Source: Erwinia pyrifoliae DSM 12163
GTDB lineage: Bacteria; Pseudomonadota; Gammaproteobacteria; Enterobacterales; Enterobacteriaceae
Direction: 5' to 3'
Assembly: GCF_000026985.1 (NCBI RefSeq)
Contig: NC_017390.1
Location: forward strand, 3,091,567 to 3,155,566
DNA length: 64,000 nt
In this document: piece by piece, positions 53,905-63,074 of the stretch
Position numbering within the stretch: the stretch's first letter is position 1
Layout of the letters: each line of letters starts with the position of its first letter
The notes under the pieces: model-generated
The model's input: the letters and a program-made list of their open reading frames with translations, nothing else
The model's database searches: none
What the model was told of the DNA's origin: nothing
Program-made: the position numbers and the translations under genes

Positions 53905-54462
53905 ATGACAATCAATAAAATAAACCTGAAAATTATCGTATGGAGTACCCTGATTGGCGGGTTTATCAGTTCCCTGGTCAAGTCCGGCACGGAAGCGAAT
54001 ATGCCCCCGCGTATAGCCGGTGAAATATCACCGCCCGCAGCACATATTGACGCCTGGCTTGGCCCGCTGGGGATCAACGCCCATTCCATGGATTATGTCT
54101 ATCAGGGCATCACTATTCCCGGCGCGGTGATGCTGTACCACTGGCTGTTTAGTTTTGCTTTCGCCTTTGCTTACGTCCTGCTATCCGCTTTCTGGCCTAA
54201 AGTCAGACTGTGGTACGGCGCTGCCTATGGCTTAATCATCACTATCGCGATGCACGGTTTCCTTATTCCGGCGCTGGGCTTTCGCCATCCGGCTTATTCA
54301 GGCGGAAAAATCGGCTGGCTGTGGGATCTTAATGGTTATGAGCTTTGGAGCGAGATCACAGGCCATATCGCCTGGTCGGTATCGATTGAAGTCAGCCTGA
54401 TTGCAGTACTGGCTGCGTTCGCGAAGCCCATCACAGGAAAGTGGTTTAGCGAGTTTAAATAA
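53905..54462 (+). CDS. YagU-like inner-membrane protein (DUF1440)
   Basis: About 185 residues with four hydrophobic segments (IVWSTLIGGFISSLV, MLYHWLFSFAFAFAYVLL, WYGAAYGLIITIAMHGFLI, and ITGHIAWSVSIEVSLIAVLAAF). The pattern of membrane segments and the motifs SEITGHIAWSVSIE and FWPKVRLWYGA resemble E. coli YagU. The start at 53905 has AAGGA 9 bases upstream; in-frame ATGs at 53896 and 53881 are alternatives. E. coli has no such gene at this position. Role unknown; YagU has been linked to acid resistance. Confidence 0.75.
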   Translation: MTINKINLKIIVWSTLIGGFISSLVKSGTEANMPPRIAGEISPPAAHIDAWLGPLGINAHSMDYVYQGITIPGAVMLYHWLFSFAFAFAYVLLSAFWPKVRLWYGAAYGLIITIAMHGFLIPALGFRHPAYSGGKIGWLWDLNGYELWSEITGHIAWSVSIEVSLIAVLAAFAKPITGKWFSEFK

Positions 54463-54472
54463 CACTTAATAC

Positions 54473-54506
54473 ATAAAATGCCCTGCCTTGCTGCCGGGCA
54501 TTTTAT
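54473..54506. terminator. Bidirectional terminator between the YagU-like gene and recD
   Basis: An 11-bp stem ATAAAATGCCC/GGGCATTTTAT with a 12-base loop. The A-rich and T-rich flanks suit termination in both directions, ending both convergent transcripts. Confidence 0.75.
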
Positions 54507-54630
54507 GGCTCCAAGTTCCACACCGCCGGTGTTTCCGCATTTTTTCCGTCTGCAGGGCGGTGCTGCCAGTTCAGCCACCCTTTTCAGTCCACGTTAAGCG
54601 AAAAGGCCTGCTCCCTGCTCCCGGCTCAGG

Positions 54631-56478
54631 CTAAAAAGCTGCCCTGTTATTCAACCGATCCACCAGCCCACTACGCCGCTGCGTGCGTATCTTCACCGCA
54701 CTGTTGAACACCGAAAAGTCGGCATAAAGGGTTAACTGCTGTCTGGCGCGGGTCATGGCGGTATAAACCAGTTCACGGGTCAGTACCGGCATCATCTGGT
54801 TAGGTAAAACCAGCAGCGTGTGCTCAAACTCGGATCCCTGCGACTTGTGCACCGTCATGGCATAGGCCGTATCATGCGGCGGCAGGCGGCTGGGCTGCAC
54901 CGCCTTGAGAGTGCCATCCGGTAACGGAAAATACACTTTCAGCTGCTGTTTTTCATCCGGCATCGCGATGCCGATATCACCGTTAAACAGGCCGAGCGCA
55001 CGGTCATTGCGCGCAATCATCACCGGGCGACCAGCGTACCATTTGCCGTTAAGTGCGGTATTGCGGCGGATAAGCCCCGTCAGGCGCAGCGTCTGTTCAA
55101 TACGGTCATTCAGCCCTGCAACACCAAACGGTCCTTCGCGCACAGCGCACAGCAGCTGGAAGCGGCCAAATGCGGCCAGGACTTCGCCTGGCGTGGCTCC
55201 TTCCTTCAGCAATTTCAGGTATTCACGGTACCCTGCAACACAGTCGTCCAGCAGCTGCTGATAGTCCTCGCTGCTGCTTAGCGTATGGTGGCGGATATCG
55301 CTTAAACCCTTGCTGAATAACTGCTCTGCCCTTTTTACCTCACCCGCATTAACCGCCAGCGCCAGCTGGCCGATGCCGGATGATTGCGTAAAACGATAGC
55401 TTTTACGCAGCAGGCAGATCGTATCGCGCACCGCAGAGGCGCTGGCATCTTCGCGCCCCGCCACCTCGCAGCCGGTAAGACGCGTCAGCTCTGCGGCACG
55501 CTGCGGGCTGTAGCCCTCTTCCGCACAACGGCAAATATCACCCAGCACCGCTCCGGCTTCGACTGAAGCCAGCTGATCGCGGTCACCGAGAAAGATAACC
55601 CGCGCATGAGCGGGCAAAGCGGCAATCAGGTTAGCCAGCATCGGGAGATCCACCATTGAGGCTTCATCGACGACCAGTACGTCAAGATGCAGTGGATTTC
55701 CGGCATGATAGCGCATGCGCTGACTGCCCGGCAGCGCCCCCAGCAGGCGATGCAGCGTCGTCGCCTCCAATGGGAAACTTCTCAGGATGCGATCGGCCAG
55801 CTGCAGCTGTAGCAGCGTTTTACCGAGCGATTCCGTCAGCCGCGCCGCCGCCTTGCCGGTCGGTGCCGCCAGTTCGATACGCGGTGGCGTGGGCGATAGT
55901 TCAATCAGGCTGGCAAGCAGCTTGGCCACGGTGGTGGTTTTGCCGGTTCCAGGCCCGCCGGAGATCACCGACACCTGGCGCGTCAGCGCTACCGCTGCGG
56001 CGATCTTTTGCCAGTCATCGGGCTGCTGGCCAAAATAACGCTCCAGCGTATCACGCACCCGCTTTTCTTCCAGATCCTGAGGATAATTCTGACGCTGAAT
56101 AAACTGCGCAATTTCCCCCTCGCTTTGCCACATACGATGCAGATAAAGCCGCTGTTGATACACCACCAGCGGCGTGGCCTGCTGGCCGTCGCTGACCGCG
56201 CTTTGTGCCAGCAGCAGCGCCTGCCAGTCCTCCGGCGCGCCCGCAGCCTGCCACAGTGCCTGTGCCAGCTCCGGATGGCGCCCGGCAAAAAAAGAGGCAG
56301 GCCGCAGCTGTGCCAACGGCAGACAAACATGACCTTCCCCGGCGTCGCGGCTGACCAGCGCTGCCGCCAGCATCAGCGCGGGCTGCTGTTCAGTTGCCAC
56401 CATGCAGGCAAACTGCACGTCCAGAGGACGTAGTAAGCGCTGGTGCTGTGCCAGCTGTAAGGCTTCTGCCAGCGTCAT
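54631..56478 (-). CDS. recD: Exodeoxyribonuclease V subunit RecD
   Basis: 5'-3' helicase motor of RecBCD. The superfamily 1 helicase motifs are Walker A SGGPGTGKTTT near residue 173, motif II VVDEASMVDL near 272, FLGDRDQL, and the late MTVHKSQGSEF and ELVYTAMTRARQQL near 540-585. Length 615 residues (608 in E. coli). Its ATG overlaps the recB stop by 4 bases. Confidence 0.97.
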   Translation of the reverse strand: MTLAEALQLAQHQRLLRPLDVQFACMVATEQQPALMLAAALVSRDAGEGHVCLPLAQLRPASFFAGRHPELAQALWQAAGAPEDWQALLLAQSAVSDGQQATPLVVYQQRLYLHRMWQSEGEIAQFIQRQNYPQDLEEKRVRDTLERYFGQQPDDWQKIAAAVALTRQVSVISGGPGTGKTTTVAKLLASLIELSPTPPRIELAAPTGKAAARLTESLGKTLLQLQLADRILRSFPLEATTLHRLLGALPGSQRMRYHAGNPLHLDVLVVDEASMVDLPMLANLIAALPAHARVIFLGDRDQLASVEAGAVLGDICRCAEEGYSPQRAAELTRLTGCEVAGREDASASAVRDTICLLRKSYRFTQSSGIGQLALAVNAGEVKRAEQLFSKGLSDIRHHTLSSSEDYQQLLDDCVAGYREYLKLLKEGATPGEVLAAFGRFQLLCAVREGPFGVAGLNDRIEQTLRLTGLIRRNTALNGKWYAGRPVMIARNDRALGLFNGDIGIAMPDEKQQLKVYFPLPDGTLKAVQPSRLPPHDTAYAMTVHKSQGSEFEHTLLVLPNQMMPVLTRELVYTAMTRARQQLTLYADFSVFNSAVKIRTQRRSGLVDRLNNRAAF

Positions 56479-59400
56479 AGGTTACTCTCCGGGGGGCTGG
56501 CAAACAGTTGGTCAAGAGCGGTGACAAACTCCGGCTGCGGTCGGGTAAAGTAAATCCCGTTACTGCCAGCCGCACCGTCCAGACCACGCAGAAACAGATA
56601 GATAACGCCACCAAAGTGCTGCTGGTAGTCGTAAACAACCAGACGGTGACGCAGATAGCGGTGCAGCGCCAACGTGTAAAGCTGGTACTGCAAATCATAA
56701 CGATGCGCCTGCATCGCCTGCGCCATCGCCTCCCGCGTATAGGCGCTGCTGTCTTCGCCCAGCCAGTTAGATTTATAGTCCAGCAGGTAATATTTACCCT
56801 GCCAGCAGAACACCAGATCGATAAAACCTTTCAACATGCCCTGAACCTGGTGAAAGTCGAGCGGTGGGCAGGGCTGCGACAGCGGGTCCTGACGTACCAC
56901 CCTGTCCAGCGCCTCTGCCGTCAGCAGACGGGAGATCGGCAAATAAAACTGCAGCTCCGCCTTCCTTGCTTGTGCTGGCAGCTGGTAAAGGCTGACGCCC
57001 GTCTCATTAAGCGGGGTATGCAGGATGCGCTCAACCCAGTCGCGCATCACCGGCTGCCACTCATCCCCCAGCCCCTGGCTGCTGAGTTGCTGCGCCAGCC
57101 ACTCTTCATCCAGCGGAGTGGTGAATTCCAGCGTTTCAAACAGCCCGTGAAGAAATGTTCCCGGCCCGGCACCGCGCGGGAAGGTATGCGGCGTCAGCTG
57201 CGGAACGGGTTCATTGCTGGCTTCCCCGGCCGCATCAACGTCGAGGCGCGGCAGCAATTCCAGCGCAATTGAATGGCCGTGCTGTTGCAGACCGGAATAA
57301 CTGGTCACGCGCCAGTTATCACGCAGCGAGCGTGGCAGCGTCCGGCTGCTGAGGATTTGCGGCTCCGTTTGCTGCGCCTGCCACGGGGTGGCATCTGCCT
57401 CTGCTGGCCTCATTAACGCTATGGCATCACCGTTCAACGCCTGTAATGCCGCCAGCAGGCCGGAGGCATCGGCCGGTTCACCCTGCTGCACCAGATAGCC
57501 CAGCGCGCTGCAATGCAGGTCGCTGTTGCCCTCTTTCTTACGTGCGCCCTTAATCAGCGGCGCGATGCCAACGCTACAGTGAAATACCGAACGAGTCAGT
57601 GCGACGTAGAGCAATCGCAGATCTTCCGCCAGCCGCTCCTGCTCCGCCAGTTCGATACTTTCCTCGCTCTGCTGTAAATCAAGCAACGCGGTAAACGTCT
57701 GCCGGTCATGGTAAACGCCGTTATCCGCCTCGCGAAAGTTGGCGACAAACGGCAGCCACACCAGCGGATACTGCAAACCTTTGGATTTGTGGATAGTGAC
57801 AATCTGTACCAAATGGCGATCGCTCTCCAGACGCAGCTGCTGAACGGATGACTGGCCATCCGGCTGCTCCACCTGCTGCGCCAGCCAGCGCACCAGCGCA
57901 TGTTCGCTGTCGAGGGTGGCAGAGGCTTCCTGCAACAGTTCGCCCACATGCAGCAGATCGGTCAGCCGGCGTTCACCGTTATCGGAGGCCAGCAGGTTTT
58001 CGGCTATCTGGCGTTTCATCATCAGCTCACGCAGCATCGGCAGCACGCCGCGTTGCAGCCAGCGCTGGCGATAATCAACGAACTCATCCACCAGCGCATC
58101 CCATGCGCGTTCGTCCTGGCTGAGCGCATCAAGCGCCAGCGCATCGGTGCCAAACAGGCTGGTGGCCAGCGCGCTGCGCAGAACGCGCTCCTGCTCCGGA
58201 GCCAGCACCGCCTGTAACAGCCACAGCATTTCGCGCGCTTCCGGCGTGGTAAATACGCTGTCACGGTTGGAGAGGTAAACTGACGGAATGGCCAGAGCAT
58301 ATAACGCTTCGCGCACCACTGCGGCTTCACTGCGGCTGCGCACCAGCACGGTAATGTCCGAGGCCTGTACCGGACTCTGTTTCCCGGTATTTCCTATTAA
58401 CGCCTCGCCCTGCTGACCCGCAGTGAGCCAGCGGCAGATTTCCGCCGCGCACTGACGCGCCATAAACTGTTGGTAATCACTAACCCCCACTCCATTACCG
58501 GGCTGTAGCCAGAACTGCAGAGCAGGCTGCACTTTACCCTGCACGCTAAAGTTCAGGCCGTGATTAGGCGCAGCCGGATTGACGTTAATAAAGGGTATTT
58601 CGTTGAAGAGGAACGGGTTTTTCTGGCGTAAAAACAGCTGATTGACCGCATTAACCATTGCCGGAGACGACCGCCAGTTAGTCTCCAGCGTATAGTGGGC
58701 GCTAACTTCAGAGCGCGCTTTCATATAGGTAAAGATATCCGCGCCGCGAAACGCGTAGATCGCCTGTTTCGGGTCGCCGATCAGTAGCAGTGCACTGTCA
58801 GCCTGCCGACGATACAGCGTGCGGAAAATACGATACTGCTGCGGGTCGGTGTCCTGGAATTCATCGATCAGCGCCACCGGATAACGTTGGCGGATAGCTG
58901 AAGCCAGCGCCTCACCACCCGGCTGCTGGAGGGCAAAATCGAAGCGTCCCAACAAATCGTCAAATCCCAGTTGGCCATGCAGTCGTTTCTCCTGCTGGGT
59001 GACAAAGCGAACCTGCTGCAGCGCGCGGGCAATCACCAGGTCACGGAGCGACAGCGGCTCGGCGAGAAAGGCGTCAATTTGATCGAACAGGGGGTGACGT
59101 GGCGGCTCACCTTTTTTCGTTTTCTCCAGCAGGATGCGCTGGCCGAAGCGCTCAAGGTCTTTTGGCAGCTGGTAGTCTTGCGTCTCTGCCTGCGCCCACA
59201 GGGAGATTTTCTCCAGCCAGTTTGGTAAGTGCTTACTATTGTAGCTGCGGCGATCAACGCCGGAAGCGTCAATCACCTGCTGTAAATTACCCGCCGCCAG
59301 CCACGCCTGTTTCAACATGCTGATGCGCGCAATGATTTTCTCATGGCGCTGCTCAAGGGTCTCATCGCTCTCCGGCGCCGATTTCAGCACTGGCGCTTCG

Positions 59401-60011
59401 CCGCCAAGCCACGGCGACAGGGTTTTCAGTAACTGCTCCGGCCCCGCCCACAGTTGGCGCACCACGCGTGCTACCGGCAGCGGCAGCGGATAACAGTAGC
59501 GACGCCAGAAATCGGCCGCCGCCCGGCGGCGCAGCGGCGTTTCATCTTCCAGCAGCTGCTGATCAAACAGCATACCGGACTCAAAGGCATTGAGATTCAG
59601 CATGCGCTGGCAAAAGCCGTGAATGGTAAAAATGCCGGCTTCGTCCATTTGATGCTCGGCCGCCAGCAGCACCGATGCCGCCTGGGGCAGATCGGCGATC
59701 TCCGCTATTAATGCCGCCAGCATCAGATTCGGGCTTTTACCACGAATGCAGGCGATGCGCAGCTCGTGGATATTGGCACGAATACGCCCGCGCAGCTCGG
59801 CGGTGGCAGCCTCGGTGAAGGTAACGACCAGAATTTCTTCTACCGACAGCGGGCGGCTGAAGGCCGCCGCCCCTCCCAGGCCGAGCAGCAGCCGCAGATA
59901 GAGCAGCCCGATGGTGAAGGTTTTTCCCGTCCCGGCCGAAGCTTCAATCAGCCGCTCGCCGTGCAGGGGAAGGCTCAGCGGCTCCAGCGTTTCAGCGGCT
60001 CGTTGGCTCAT
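56475..60011 (-). CDS. recB: Exodeoxyribonuclease V subunit RecB
   Basis: 3'-5' helicase and the only nuclease of RecBCD. The UvrD-like helicase starts with Walker A EASAGTGKTFTIG near residue 25 and has ALIDEFQDTDPQQY near 390; the C-terminal nuclease carries the metal-binding residues in FIDLVFCWQGKYYLLDYKS near 1065-1085. Length 1178 residues against 1180. It overlaps both ptrA and recD by 4 bases. Confidence 0.98.
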   Translation of the reverse strand: MSQRAAETLEPLSLPLHGERLIEASAGTGKTFTIGLLYLRLLLGLGGAAAFSRPLSVEEILVVTFTEAATAELRGRIRANIHELRIACIRGKSPNLMLAALIAEIADLPQAASVLLAAEHQMDEAGIFTIHGFCQRMLNLNAFESGMLFDQQLLEDETPLRRRAAADFWRRYCYPLPLPVARVVRQLWAGPEQLLKTLSPWLGGEAPVLKSAPESDETLEQRHEKIIARISMLKQAWLAAGNLQQVIDASGVDRRSYNSKHLPNWLEKISLWAQAETQDYQLPKDLERFGQRILLEKTKKGEPPRHPLFDQIDAFLAEPLSLRDLVIARALQQVRFVTQQEKRLHGQLGFDDLLGRFDFALQQPGGEALASAIRQRYPVALIDEFQDTDPQQYRIFRTLYRRQADSALLLIGDPKQAIYAFRGADIFTYMKARSEVSAHYTLETNWRSSPAMVNAVNQLFLRQKNPFLFNEIPFINVNPAAPNHGLNFSVQGKVQPALQFWLQPGNGVGVSDYQQFMARQCAAEICRWLTAGQQGEALIGNTGKQSPVQASDITVLVRSRSEAAVVREALYALAIPSVYLSNRDSVFTTPEAREMLWLLQAVLAPEQERVLRSALATSLFGTDALALDALSQDERAWDALVDEFVDYRQRWLQRGVLPMLRELMMKRQIAENLLASDNGERRLTDLLHVGELLQEASATLDSEHALVRWLAQQVEQPDGQSSVQQLRLESDRHLVQIVTIHKSKGLQYPLVWLPFVANFREADNGVYHDRQTFTALLDLQQSEESIELAEQERLAEDLRLLYVALTRSVFHCSVGIAPLIKGARKKEGNSDLHCSALGYLVQQGEPADASGLLAALQALNGDAIALMRPAEADATPWQAQQTEPQILSSRTLPRSLRDNWRVTSYSGLQQHGHSIALELLPRLDVDAAGEASNEPVPQLTPHTFPRGAGPGTFLHGLFETLEFTTPLDEEWLAQQLSSQGLGDEWQPVMRDWVERILHTPLNETGVSLYQLPAQARKAELQFYLPISRLLTAEALDRVVRQDPLSQPCPPLDFHQVQGMLKGFIDLVFCWQGKYYLLDYKSNWLGEDSSAYTREAMAQAMQAHRYDLQYQLYTLALHRYLRHRLVVYDYQQHFGGVIYLFLRGLDGAAGSNGIYFTRPQPEFVTALDQLFASPPESNL

Positions 60012-62893
60012 AGTGTATCCTGGCTCACCGGCAGCGACTGTTGCAGCGTGGAGAGATCCTTCCAGGTGGTCCAGCCCTTCTCTTGCGCATAATCGGCCTT
60101 GCCATCATGGCTGCCGGAGATCTGCGACAGCAGCGCCAGCCCGGTTGGGGCCATCACCGCCTGGTGGAAGAAATCGGCCAGTGATTCCGGCGTTAACTTC
60201 TGGATCTGCGCAATCACTTTTTCACGGGTATCAAAACGGTAGTTCTCACGATCAAAATCTTTGCTGAAGCGCGCCGCCTCTTCATCCAGCGTTTGCGGAC
60301 GCTGCTTAAGCTCATTGATCATGGCCGCCTGGTACTGAGAAAACTCCTGTTTGCTCATGCCACTCAGTCGCTTTTCGGCCGTGGGGTAGAAAGCCTTGAA
60401 ACGGCGTAGCAGATAGGCCGGCTGTTTATCGTTACTTTGCAGCAGGAAGCCAATGCCCCACTGGCGTCCGACCGGCATTTGGAAGGTAAAGACCGCATAG
60501 CCCAGCTGCTCCTGGGTACGCAGCTGATTGTAAAACCACGGCTGAATAATCTGGCTGAGCAGAGAACTACTGGCCAGGCTCTGGTTTTCGGAAAATCCAA
60601 GCGGGATATACACCGCAGCCAGCGCCGAGTCACTGCTGCTGCCCGGCTTTTGCAGGTTAGCCAGCACTCGCTTATCAAGCTTAACCTGCTGGCTGTGCCA
60701 CCGTTCAGCGCCTACACAGTTCAGGCGCTCTTTTATACTGTTTGCCAGTTTACGCACCGCGTCGGGGGTCATATTACCCACCACCATCAGTTCCGGCGTT
60801 GACTGCTCCAGTAGCATTTTGCGGTAGTCCAGCAGCTGTTGCAAAGTGATCCCCGCTACCTGCTTACGCCGCTCGCTGCGTTCGGTGTACGGCAGCTCAG
60901 ACAGCAGCTGTGCAGGCTGGAACGCAAGTTCAAACGCTTTGCCTTTTTCTGCCGCATCCAGCTGCTCCAGATACCAGGACTTAGCCTGTTCAAGCAGCTG
61001 TTCGCTTGGGGTAAAACTGGCATAGCCCGCCAGTAGCTGGCTCATCAGCTTCGGCAGGCGCTGGGTGAAGCCGCTGGCGCTGAAGGCCACACCGTCATCT
61101 TCACTGGTGGAGAAGCTGATACCGCCAACCGACGCCTGTGAACTCAGTTCGTCCAGCGCCACCCCGGCCAGATAATCGTTAAGTGCGAACATCACCTGAT
61201 TCTGTGCCGTGCTTGTGGCAGCCGTGTTGCGCAGCACAAGGGCAATATTGGCCTTTGGTTCATCGGCGTGATACTGACTGGGCATATAGAAAACGCGCAG
61301 CCCGTTCTGATTGATCAATTCTTCAGGGCGAGAATAGGCTTTATCGGCCTTGATCAGGCTAAAATCATCCGGGATCAAAGGGTTGAGCAGCGGTAGCACC
61401 AGTTTTATTTTGTCGCTGGCAGTCTGCCAGTCTTTAAAGCGCTGCGCGCTGATGCGATCGACCTGGTAAGGCGCATCAACAAAGTAAGCGGTTTTATTGT
61501 GCGGCTCCTGCGGGCTGATAAACCAGATGCGCGCATTTTGCGGCGTCATGCCATCGAGACGCGCTTTAATTGCCTGTGGATCGTAGCGGTCAGCGATATA
61601 CGGCGCCACCAGCGTATCGGCTACCGGCACGCGCAGCATGGTATCGACCAGCCATTCGATGTAGTCCATATCACGGGTTATCGAAGGATAGCGGAAATCA
61701 AGATCGAGAACATGTGACACTTCATCAAAATAGCGCTTATCAATGCCCTGACTGCGCAGCGTATCGAGGTAACTGAACACCGCAGCAATCACTTCATCGC
61801 GGTTTGCCTGGCCTTTGTCGGTCAGCGAAACGGAGATAGTGAACACCCCGGCGTTACGGTCAACCATCGGGTCTGCTCCGGCATTGATCGCGTCCGCCAG
61901 CCCCTGATTTTGTAACCAGTCAGAAAGGGTGTTTTTGCTGCGGTTACCGATCAGATAACCAATAAGCGTGTCGGTTTTGCTGCGGAACCGGTCGCTGTTG
62001 TTCTCAATACGAAATTCTATTTTTAGCTGTTTGCGCGGCTGGGCCGGCACATAGTGAATAATGATGCCTTTCTGCTGGTCGGTTACCACCGGAACAGTGA
62101 TATCCGGTACGCTGGCGTGGCGGTTTTCCACGCGACCAAAAGTGCCTGCCGCGATGTTAGCCAGTTCGGGCAGCGGCTGATTACCGTAGATCACCGCCTT
62201 CATCAGATTCGCTGAATAATAGCGATGATAAAACGCCTTAAGCGCATCCTGCAGTTTACTGCCTGGCTTATCGCGCAGCGTTTCCAGATTTCCGCCGGAG
62301 AAGCGAGAGCTGGGGTGCAGGGGGTTAAGCGTTTCCGCATCGACCTGCGCCATGCGCATGCCATCACGCGAGCGCGCCATGGTAAGTTCAGCATTCACCG
62401 CATTACGTTCACGATCGGCATTGACCGGGTCGAGCAGCGGTTCAGCAATCGCATCGGCTAGCCGGTCTGCCGCCGGCTGCAGCGCGCTGTTTTCCACCTC
62501 AAGGTAGAAAGCGGTGCGATAAGATGCGGTACTGGCGTTATGACTGCCGCCACTTTTTTTCAGGAACTCTGCCAGATTATCCGGCTGCGGGTAGCGCTTT
62601 GATCCCATCAATAGCATATGTTCTAAATAATGCGCCAGGCCGGGCTGGTCGGTGGGGTTTTCCAGCGATCCAACGGGTAGCGCCAGCGCCGCCAGCGATT
62701 TTGTCGCGCGCACATCTGACACCAGCAGAACCGTCATGCCATTATCAAGCTTAATCGACTGGTACTGACGCGGGTCTTTTTCACTTTTGCGAATGGTTTC
62801 GGTGAGTGGACGCCAACCTGCCTGAGCCTGTGTCAGAGGGCTGAACAACGTGACGGAAACAAAACAAGCTAACCAGACTGCATAACGACGCAT
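60008..62893 (-). CDS. ptrA: Pitrilysin (protease III)
   Basis: Periplasmic zinc metallopeptidase of the M16 (insulinase) family that degrades small peptides. A signal peptide ends near AQA at residue 25. The inverted zinc motif is HYLEH near residues 87-91, and the distal Glu lies in ERNAVNAELTMA near 168. Length 961 residues against 962. As in E. coli it is embedded between recC and recB, overlapping recB by 4 bases. Confidence 0.97.
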   Translation of the reverse strand: MRRYAVWLACFVSVTLFSPLTQAQAGWRPLTETIRKSEKDPRQYQSIKLDNGMTVLLVSDVRATKSLAALALPVGSLENPTDQPGLAHYLEHMLLMGSKRYPQPDNLAEFLKKSGGSHNASTASYRTAFYLEVENSALQPAADRLADAIAEPLLDPVNADRERNAVNAELTMARSRDGMRMAQVDAETLNPLHPSSRFSGGNLETLRDKPGSKLQDALKAFYHRYYSANLMKAVIYGNQPLPELANIAAGTFGRVENRHASVPDITVPVVTDQQKGIIIHYVPAQPRKQLKIEFRIENNSDRFRSKTDTLIGYLIGNRSKNTLSDWLQNQGLADAINAGADPMVDRNAGVFTISVSLTDKGQANRDEVIAAVFSYLDTLRSQGIDKRYFDEVSHVLDLDFRYPSITRDMDYIEWLVDTMLRVPVADTLVAPYIADRYDPQAIKARLDGMTPQNARIWFISPQEPHNKTAYFVDAPYQVDRISAQRFKDWQTASDKIKLVLPLLNPLIPDDFSLIKADKAYSRPEELINQNGLRVFYMPSQYHADEPKANIALVLRNTAATSTAQNQVMFALNDYLAGVALDELSSQASVGGISFSTSEDDGVAFSASGFTQRLPKLMSQLLAGYASFTPSEQLLEQAKSWYLEQLDAAEKGKAFELAFQPAQLLSELPYTERSERRKQVAGITLQQLLDYRKMLLEQSTPELMVVGNMTPDAVRKLANSIKERLNCVGAERWHSQQVKLDKRVLANLQKPGSSSDSALAAVYIPLGFSENQSLASSSLLSQIIQPWFYNQLRTQEQLGYAVFTFQMPVGRQWGIGFLLQSNDKQPAYLLRRFKAFYPTAEKRLSGMSKQEFSQYQAAMINELKQRPQTLDEEAARFSKDFDRENYRFDTREKVIAQIQKLTPESLADFFHQAVMAPTGLALLSQISGSHDGKADYAQEKGWTTWKDLSTLQQSLPVSQDTL

Positions 62894-63074
62894 TGATACT
62901 CCTCAACCAAACGGGTAACCATCTGACTTCCTGCCAGATGAATATCGGCTTAAACCTTCCATCATGCGCCCGATGACGCACGCTAACTTCATCCACCATT
63001 CAATAAAAACACGACAGGATCTTACGCGCAATGTCTGTTGACCTGACAGGTGCCTTCATCCCCAAGGCGGCAGC

